Of a DNA stretch of 64,000 bases, positions 58,952-64,000 are shown piece by piece (positions within the stretch are counted from its first letter, which is position 1; every line of letters starts with the position of its first letter). The translations under genes were made by a program, and so were the position numbers. The stretch spans positions 62,001-126,000 of the forward strand of contig JAHBSM010000010.1 of NCBI GenBank assembly GCA_019639115.1. The letters are read 5' to 3'. Under the pieces are notes generated by a model. It worked only from the letters and a program-made list of their open reading frames with translations, ran no database searches and was not told where the DNA came from. Origin of the DNA: Acidobacteriota bacterium. Lineage in GTDB: Bacteria > Acidobacteriota > Blastocatellia > Pyrinomonadales > Pyrinomonadaceae.

Positions 58952-59917
58952 ATGAACAAGATCTTGAGACGGTCATCCGTATTGGTTTCCGCCGTGCTTG
59001 CGGCCTCAATGGTAAACGCGTTTGGACAGGCTACGCTTCGCCGAGCGATGGATTTCGACGGCGACGGCAAGGCCGATGTAGCCGTAATGCGAAGTTCGGA
59101 GAATACCTTCTACGTCAATCGAAGCAACGGCAACGTGTTCAGCGCGACACAATTCGGGATACTGCATACAGACACACCGGCTCCCGGCGATTATGACGGC
59201 GACGGCAAGGCCGACATCGCGGTCTGGCGATACACGAACGGCGTCTTTTATTCGCTCGACAGCAGCACCGGAGCACTTAGAACAAGGCAATTCGGCACGG
59301 TCGGCGACGAGCTGATCCAGCGCGATTACGATGGCGACGGCAAAACCGATTATGCAGTGATCCGGCGAACCGGCGGCGCGATGATCTGGTACATACTCAG
59401 CAGCTCGACCGGTGCTTTCTCAGGCGGCCAGTTCGGACTCTCGACCGACTTGGCGACGCCCGGCGATTATGACGGCGACGGCAAGGTCGATATCGCCGTC
59501 CAGCGGCAGGGCACGACCGCAGGCTCGCAGAGCACATTCTATGTTCTCGCGAGCTCGAACGGTTCGCTTATTGTGAGGAGCTGGGGCGTCCTGGGTGATC
59601 AGGTGGTTCCCGGTGACTACGACGGCGACGGAAAGACCGATCTTGCCGTGGTCCGTCGAAGCGGTACGACGACCGACAACCTCGTCTGGTACATACTGCG
59701 GAGCAGTGACAGCGGCTTGACGGCGGCAGCTTTCGGCATCACCGAATGGGACACCCCGATCCAGAATGACTACGACGGCGACGGCAAGGCAGACATCGCC
59801 GTCTATCGCGAGACCAACGGTGTCAATTACATACTCAGAAGCTCTGACAGCGGCGTCTCCGGCTACCAGTGGGGATACTCGACCGATATACCGATCGGCG
59901 GCTACGACGTGCACTGA
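58952..59917 (+). CDS. secreted FG-GAP/VCBS repeat protein
   Basis: 321 residues with a signal peptide (MNKILRRSSVLVSAVLAASM). Six repeats of about 50 residues each contain a calcium-binding loop of the form DYDGDGKxDxAVxR (first copy DFDGDGKADVAVMR), followed by SSxxG and a FGxxxD strand. This is the FG-GAP/VCBS type of beta-propeller, fully covering the mature protein. It probably binds surface ligands or glycans, or serves as an adhesin scaffold. It is in one unit with the dioxygenase-like protein. The DNA repeats GACGGCGACGGCAA are only a result of the protein repeats. A strong terminator follows. Confidence 0.85.
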   Translation: MNKILRRSSVLVSAVLAASMVNAFGQATLRRAMDFDGDGKADVAVMRSSENTFYVNRSNGNVFSATQFGILHTDTPAPGDYDGDGKADIAVWRYTNGVFYSLDSSTGALRTRQFGTVGDELIQRDYDGDGKTDYAVIRRTGGAMIWYILSSSTGAFSGGQFGLSTDLATPGDYDGDGKVDIAVQRQGTTAGSQSTFYVLASSNGSLIVRSWGVLGDQVVPGDYDGDGKTDLAVVRRSGTTTDNLVWYILRSSDSGLTAAAFGITEWDTPIQNDYDGDGKADIAVYRETNGVNYILRSSDSGVSGYQWGYSTDIPIGGYDVH

Positions 59918-59949
59918 ACGGGAGCACATCATTTTCTCCTTTGGGCCTT

Positions 59950-59980
59950 GGGTCCCGATCGTGGTCGGGACCCGTTTTTT
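59950..59980 (+). terminator. intrinsic terminator after the VCBS gene
   Basis: Perfect 9-bp stem GGGTCCCGA/TCGGGACCC with a 6-base loop and a tract of six T, 33 bases after the stop codon. Confidence 0.93.
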
Positions 59981-60180
59981 GCGCCGTTGGGTCGAGAGCG
60001 TCCGAAATGACTCTTCTAGACGATATTTCGTGACGGCCTAAACCTCAGATCCGACTACGGTTACGGAGAAAGTGGGTCCCATCTGCGTGATCCGGGGGAA
60101 CACGCATTTTGCGGCTTCCGCCCCGAACATTTCGCCGCAGCAAGGCTGCGCGATACAATCACATCTTCGAAAGCACCGTA

Positions 60181-60861
60181 TTGAACTACTACAATTATTT
60201 CACTGAGATCGAGGATACATTCGTCAGGCGGCGGGGCAAGCATCTGTTCCTGAGCCCGCTCGACTGGGCGATGATCGACGGCTGGAAGGAGCGCGGCGTG
60301 CCGCTCCACATCGTTCTGCGTGCGATCGAATCTGTCTTTGACGTTTATGACCGGCTGCCGCCTGCTCAGCAAAAGCGGACCATTAAGAGCCTGTTCTATT
60401 GCCGCGAAGAGGTCGAGGCACAATATACTGAGTGGCTAGCTTCGCAAGCGGGAAAGCATACCGATGCGGACAAAGGCTCCGATAATGAATTCTCGCCACA
60501 GGCTATCCGCGAACACATTGACAAGGTCATCGCTCAGCTGCGGGGCGTCACGCTTGAAGATTTGTCCGAGGGCATCAGCCGTGCGATTGACCGCCTCGTC
60601 GAACTCCGTGAGAATGTGACCTCCGACGCGGGGGCAATGGACGCTTCGCTCGGTGATATAGAAAAACTGCTTGAGCGTTCGATACTGTCGGATCGCGATC
60701 CCGTGCATCTAAAGATGTTGGAGAAAGCGACGGCCGCCGAGCTTCGCTCGTATCGTCGTGAAATGACCGCTGAGTCGTACAAGACGACGTTCGACCTGAT
60801 GCTGCTCAAACGTCTTCGCGAGGACGCAGGCATACCGCGGCTGGGGCTGTTCTACATATGA
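60181..60861 (+). CDS. conserved hypothetical helical protein
   Basis: Start chosen at TTG 60181 (NYYNYFTEIEDTFVRRRGKH), preceded by GAAAG; the frame also opens at a TTG at 60109, but the conserved-looking part begins here. 226 residues. The start YxNYFTEIEDxFxRRRG followed by FLSPLDWAMIDGWKERGVPLHIVLRAIESVF is, as I recall, typical of a family found in many acidobacteria. The rest is charged helix without signal or membrane segments. Function unknown. Its stop overlaps the next start as ATGA. A hairpin with four T (60084-60110) lies upstream and could act as an attenuator. Confidence 0.65.
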   Translation: MNYYNYFTEIEDTFVRRRGKHLFLSPLDWAMIDGWKERGVPLHIVLRAIESVFDVYDRLPPAQQKRTIKSLFYCREEVEAQYTEWLASQAGKHTDADKGSDNEFSPQAIREHIDKVIAQLRGVTLEDLSEGISRAIDRLVELRENVTSDAGAMDASLGDIEKLLERSILSDRDPVHLKMLEKATAAELRSYRREMTAESYKTTFDLMLLKRLREDAGIPRLGLFYI

Positions 60862-61559
60862 TGAAAGCAATTATTTTGATCGCGATCACAGCGGCGGCAG
60901 CGGCGAACTCATTCGGCCAGCGACGTGTGACGCCGACAAAGATACCTTCGAGCGTCCCTGTCAAGCCGGGCACGGCGACCACGCAGAAAGCGCCGCCTGT
61001 TTCGGGCATCGCGGGAAGCGTCGAGGGCCGCACTTATTCGAATCCGCACTTCGGATTCAACGTTGAATTTCCCGCTTCGTGGCTGATCCCGGGGCCTGAC
61101 TTCGAAAAGGTCATGCGAGAACGCGGATTCGATGTACGCGTCGCAAATACTTCAGCTATGGGGCCGGCGTACTCGCAGGCTTTCAAGCGGAACGTTACGC
61201 ACCTACTGACGGCGTATCGGAGCATGCCGGGGACGCCGGAGAACGCGTATGTGATAATTGCTGCTGAGGATATAAAGCGATTTCCCCAAATAAAGGACGC
61301 TGTCGATTACGTTGACGCGGTCCGTGCGTCCTACGCAAATGCACGGCTGCCCGCCGGATTCAAGTACTCAGAGACGGACGCGGAAAAGCTCGGCGCCACG
61401 CAGTTCGCGTTCCTTGACAGCAGCATGGGATCAGAAAAGCGGCGGATGTATGTGACGGTCCGAAACGGGTCGGCGCTGATATTCGTGCTTGCCTACACCA
61501 GAGCAGAAGACCTGGCTGCGTTTCGCCGGATCATGGAGGAGGCAGCCTTTGACCGCTGA
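60858..61559 (+). CDS. secreted hypothetical protein, PsbP/DUF1795-like
   Basis: 233 residues; ATG 60858 overlaps the previous stop, and the following ATG is an alternative. A signal peptide (MMKAIILIAITAAAAANSFG) and a Pro/Thr/Lys-rich linker precede a single domain: RTYSNPHFGFNVEFPASWLIPG, HLLTAYRSMPGTPENAYVIIAAEDI, AEKLGATQFAFLDSSMGSEKRRMYVTVRNGSALIF, and a final helix AEDLAAFRRIMEEAAF. The N/G-FSVEFP-x-W start and the late F-x-x-I helix are those of PsbP/DUF1795-type proteins. No known substrate. The rlmD gene starts within its last codons. Confidence 0.68.
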   Translation: MMKAIILIAITAAAAANSFGQRRVTPTKIPSSVPVKPGTATTQKAPPVSGIAGSVEGRTYSNPHFGFNVEFPASWLIPGPDFEKVMRERGFDVRVANTSAMGPAYSQAFKRNVTHLLTAYRSMPGTPENAYVIIAAEDIKRFPQIKDAVDYVDAVRASYANARLPAGFKYSETDAEKLGATQFAFLDSSMGSEKRRMYVTVRNGSALIFVLAYTRAEDLAAFRRIMEEAAFDR

Positions 61560-62751
61560 TCCGGCCGCAGCCAAATATTCGGTCGGCGACGAGATCGAAT
61601 TGACGATCGAACGGATCGTGCCGCGCGGGCTTGGCCTGGCGTTCGCCGATGGACTGACCGTTTTTGTAAGGCTGGCTGCGCCCAGCGACCGAGTGAAGGT
61701 ACGGCTGGATGAAGTGCGCGGCCGAACTGCATTTGGCAGCATCTCGGAGATCATTGAGGCCGGCCCCGGCCGCAGGGTGCCGCCGTGTCGGCATTATGGC
61801 ATCTGCGGCGGCTGCGATATGCAGCATTTGACCTATGAAGCACAGCTTGCGGCAAAAGCTTCCATCGTCGAAGACTGTCTTAGGCGGCTCGGAAAGATCG
61901 AGTCGGGACCGATCGCCATCGAGCCGGGGCCGGCCGAACTCCGGTATCGGACTCGAGCGAGATGGCACGTCGATCTTGCTCATAATGCGGTCGGGTACCT
62001 GCGTTTCGGGTCGCATGAGGCCGTGAACGTGACCGAATGTCCGGTGTTGGCGGACGAACTCGCAGACGCTATGTCCGAGATTCGGCGAGACGCCGAGACC
62101 GGCCGGTTTTTGAATGAAAAGGCAGAGGTCGATGCGGCGTCGGGATCCGATGGCGTTTCGCTTTGGTCGCCGCATCTCGCAACGGCCGTTAAAGATGTCT
62201 CCGCCGACATCGGAGGCCTGCGATACGAATATTCGGCTCAGGTTTTTTTCCAAGGCAACGCCGGAGCCGTGCCGCGGCTCGTCGAGCTCGCCATTGGCGG
62301 ACTCAGCGGCACGTCCGCATTGGACCTGTATTGCGGCGTCGGGCTGCTGACGCTTCCGCTCGCGACAACCTTCGACGAGGTGACCGGGGTCGAATCGAGC
62401 AGAACGTCGGTCGAATTCGCACGCAGGAACGCGGATCGAGCCGGGCTCGGGAACGTCGAACTCCGCTGCGAGACCGCCATAAGATATCTCGACGCGGCCG
62501 CCGGGTCGCGGCCCGATCTTGTGGTGCTCGATCCTCCGCGTTCGGGTACTGAGCGTGGCGTGATAGAGGCTTTGATCGACGTGCGTCCAAAGCAGATATC
62601 CTATGTTTCGTGCGAGCCGTCAATGCTGGCTCGGGACCTGAGAAAACTCCTAGACGGCGGATACCGGATCGATGGCATCACGGCGATCGACCTATTTCCG
62701 CAGACGCACCATGTCGAGACGGTCGCCAGATTGAGCGATATGCAACTTTGA
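61549..62751 (+). CDS. rlmD: 23S rRNA (uracil-5-)-methyltransferase RlmD/TrmA family
   Basis: Start chosen at TTG 61549 because AGGAGG lies 6 bases before it, inside the previous gene; an ATG at 61489 is much further inside it. 400 residues. An OB-fold TRAM domain (about 10-65: YSVGDEIELTIERIVPRGLGLAF) precedes the iron-sulfur cysteines Cys80, Cys86 and Cys89 (CRHYGICGGC) and a fourth in VTECPVLA. The Rossmann domain has FFQGNAGAVPRLVELA, LDLYCGVGLLTLPLA, VVLDPPRSGTERGVI and the catalytic cysteine in SYVSCEPSMLARDL. It methylates a uridine in 23S rRNA with SAM. RlmC-type specificity cannot be excluded. Confidence 0.9.
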   Translation: MTADPAAAKYSVGDEIELTIERIVPRGLGLAFADGLTVFVRLAAPSDRVKVRLDEVRGRTAFGSISEIIEAGPGRRVPPCRHYGICGGCDMQHLTYEAQLAAKASIVEDCLRRLGKIESGPIAIEPGPAELRYRTRARWHVDLAHNAVGYLRFGSHEAVNVTECPVLADELADAMSEIRRDAETGRFLNEKAEVDAASGSDGVSLWSPHLATAVKDVSADIGGLRYEYSAQVFFQGNAGAVPRLVELAIGGLSGTSALDLYCGVGLLTLPLATTFDEVTGVESSRTSVEFARRNADRAGLGNVELRCETAIRYLDAAAGSRPDLVVLDPPRSGTERGVIEALIDVRPKQISYVSCEPSMLARDLRKLLDGGYRIDGITAIDLFPQTHHVETVARLSDMQL

Positions 62752-62794
62752 GCTCGCCGCGACGTTCATTAAACTTGGACGGGAACTATACGAT

Positions 62795-63778
62795 ATGCCG
62801 CGAAAGAACAACGACGAACCGACGGGCAAACTTGCCAAAAGCCTCTATGTACGCTGCCGTTATTGCGGCCAGCGAAACGCCGTAAAGGAAGGCTACAAGG
62901 ATCGCGACGCAAACTGCGGCAAATGCAAGCTGCCGTTGTCGAACGAACCTCACCGCAAATTTGGCGATCTGGACAAGAACGACTACATCCACCCCGAGGA
63001 CCGTCGGGCGCTTGCTGCGCTGCGGGCGATACCGGGGATCGATTCGGCGCTCAAGAAGCTGCTTGCCGTTACCGGCGAATCAGCGATCAGGGTCTCTTTC
63101 ATGGCGTCGGCCATCAAGGTCACGCCGAAGCAGTGCCCCGACCTGTACGCAAAGCTCGAGATCGCGTGTTCTACTCTCGGTGTCGATATGCCGGATATGT
63201 TCGTTCAGCAGAATCCGATGGTTAACGCTTTCACCGGAGGTGTCGAAAGACCGGTGATCGTGCTTCACTCTGCTTTGCTCGAGCGGCTGACCGATGAAGA
63301 GACCCTGTGCGTGATCGCGCACGAGGTCGGGCACATACATGCGGAGCACGTGCTCTATCTAACCGCCGCACGGCTGATGGAGGCTCTGGCTAACTTGTCG
63401 GTCGCCAGGCTGATACCAGGCAGCGAGATCATCAAATTCATAGTCTCGGCCGGCATATCAAGCGCGTTGCTTGCATGGTCGCGTCGGGCCGAGCTTTCGT
63501 GCGACAGGGCTGCGCTGCTTGTTACACAGGATCCGCATGTGATCGGCCGGACGATGATGAAACTCGGCGGTGGCACCTTCGCGTCCAAGGTGGATTACGC
63601 ACTCTTTCTCGAACAGGCGCGCGAGTTTCAGAAAAATTACGACGAGAACAAGCTCGACAAATTCTGGGCCGACATCATAAATGCCGGCCTGTCGCATCCT
63701 TTTCCGGTGTGGCGCGTCTCGGAGATACTGGCCTGGGTCGATAGCGGCGAATACGCCGATCTGATGAAGAGAGGATGA
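62795..63778 (+). CDS. M48 family metallopeptidase with N-terminal zinc-ribbon-like motif
   Basis: 327 residues with no signal peptide. A four-cysteine ribbon comes first (VRCRYCGQRNAVK and ANCGKCKLPL). The M48 catalytic domain has HEVGH (His176, Glu177, His180) in VIAHEVGHIHAEHVLY and the third zinc ligand Glu233 in AELSCDRAALL. NPMVNAFTGGVERPVIVLHSALLERL is the usual preceding strand. FIVSAGISSALLAWS may be a weak membrane segment. Relatives include HtpX and soluble Zn-dependent proteases; the cysteine ribbon and lack of strong membrane helices point to a cytosolic enzyme. A ribosome site is not obvious. Confidence 0.82.
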   Translation: MPRKNNDEPTGKLAKSLYVRCRYCGQRNAVKEGYKDRDANCGKCKLPLSNEPHRKFGDLDKNDYIHPEDRRALAALRAIPGIDSALKKLLAVTGESAIRVSFMASAIKVTPKQCPDLYAKLEIACSTLGVDMPDMFVQQNPMVNAFTGGVERPVIVLHSALLERLTDEETLCVIAHEVGHIHAEHVLYLTAARLMEALANLSVARLIPGSEIIKFIVSAGISSALLAWSRRAELSCDRAALLVTQDPHVIGRTMMKLGGGTFASKVDYALFLEQAREFQKNYDENKLDKFWADIINAGLSHPFPVWRVSEILAWVDSGEYADLMKRG

Positions 63779-63782
63779 CGCC

Positions 63783-64000
63783 GTGATCATCGTTATGACG
63801 ACAGTTCCCGACCGCAGCGAGGCCGAAGCACTGACCCGCGGACTGATATCGCACAGACTTGCGGCCTGCGTTCAGATTCTGCCGGAGATGACGTCCGTCT
63901 ATAGGTGGGAAGGCGAGATACAGCGCGAGAGCGAGCTTTTGCTTCTGATCAAATCCGACGCCGGGAGATACGACGAGATCGAGGAATTCATAAAAAGCAG
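63783..64000 (+). CDS. cutA: divalent-cation tolerance protein CutA (partial, 3' end outside window)
   Basis: The frame opens at GTG 63783, 5 bases after the M48 gene, and runs off the right edge. The 72 visible residues read IIVMTTVPDRSEAEALTRGLISHRLAACVQI, then LPEMTSVYRWEGEIQRESELLL and LIKSDAGRYDEIEEFI. These are the conserved blocks of CutA1, a small trimeric ferredoxin-fold protein related to PII. Despite its name its exact role in metal tolerance is unclear. The C-terminal strand with the family's ending P-x-W/Y segment cannot be seen. Confidence 0.9.
   Translation, partial: MIIVMTTVPDRSEAEALTRGLISHRLAACVQILPEMTSVYRWEGEIQRESELLLLIKSDAGRYDEIEEFIKS

Noticed and set aside
59050..59800. 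Repeated DNA motif GACGGCGACGGCAA, first suspected to be a tandem repeat or CRISPR-like array
   Set aside because: The copies are spaced irregularly by about 100-160 bases, are in one frame and encode the DGDGK calcium loops of a VCBS protein.
61034..61225. Possible alternative gene antisense to the PsbP-like protein
   Set aside because: Short arginine/serine-rich shadow frame; the plus-strand gene has a signal peptide and coupled neighbours.

Overview
The window is a chromosomal segment with about 57 protein genes, mostly on moderately GC-rich DNA, densely packed on both strands. Several marks point to an acidobacterium: two secreted proteins of the VWFA-related family that is expanded in Acidobacteriota, a long TonB-dependent receptor with an N-terminal carboxypeptidase-regulatory-like domain, an E. 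coli-like heptosyltransferase (so an outer membrane), a FG-GAP/VCBS repeat protein and many lineage-type hypothetical proteins. I would guess class Blastocatellia, but that is inference from gene content. I saw no tRNA, rRNA, CRISPR array, transposase or phage gene.

Layout. 0-4.9 kb: 3' end of serA, an MgtA-type Mg2+ ATPase, a secreted BNR/Ycf48-like protein and a Na+/Ca2+ exchanger. 4.9-6.9 kb: a visibly AT-richer islet with a degenerate VWFA protein, a cysteine-rich secreted protein and a run of about ten G. 6.9-14.9 kb: small membrane and PH-like proteins, a secreted DPP4-type peptidase, a VIT1/CCC1 transporter, a two-lipoyl E2 acyltransferase, an OmpA-type protein and a second VWFA protein. 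14.9-17.7 kb: TonB-dependent receptor preceded by four 11-bp Pho-box-like repeats. 17.7-28.2 kb: SIMPL protein, NAD+ synthetase, a receiver-ATPase fusion, heme A synthase, TlyA with a tiny DUF5522 gene, an ArsR regulator with an operator inside its own promoter, a trans-sulfuration enzyme coupled to glycerol kinase, and a single-module Clp-type ATPase. 28.4-38.2 kb, all minus: inositol phosphate synthase, GH57 branching enzyme, DUF4912, DUF3108, heptosyltransferase, a second S9 peptidase, an NTF2-like and a peptidoglycan-binding protein.

38.2-45.7 kb is a fatty-acid beta-oxidation operon (fadN ... fadA-fadE) in the order of Bacillus fadNAE. Four tightly coupled genes (NTF2-like, DinB-like, 3-methyladenine glycosylase, YbaK-like deacylase) are embedded between fadN and fadA. 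A near-perfect FadR-type palindrome sits exactly between its -35 and -10 elements. 45.8-49.8 kb encodes a probable surface-modification unit: an alkaline-phosphatase-superfamily membrane enzyme, a kinase-like/methyltransferase fusion and a small membrane protein. Upstream of it lies a 10-bp-periodic GTAA(A/G) array. 50-55.6 kb holds small secreted proteins, a cupin, a PilT-type ATPase with a long extra N-terminal half, and a methylmalonyl-CoA-mutase-type large subunit. 55.6-57.8 kb is a CpxAR-like two-component pair preceded by a consensus CpxR box. 58-64 kb encodes a Tat-exported intradiol-dioxygenase-like protein behind a strongly structured leader, a VCBS protein, two conserved hypotheticals, RlmD, an M48 peptidase and the start of cutA.

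What stands out most is the regulatory layer. Operators are positioned precisely within recognisable promoters (fad operon, arsR, clp-like gene, peptidoglycan-binding gene). OmpR-family-type direct repeats with 10- or 11-bp period occur at three places. All sites were found by eye and need motif searches and transcription-start data.
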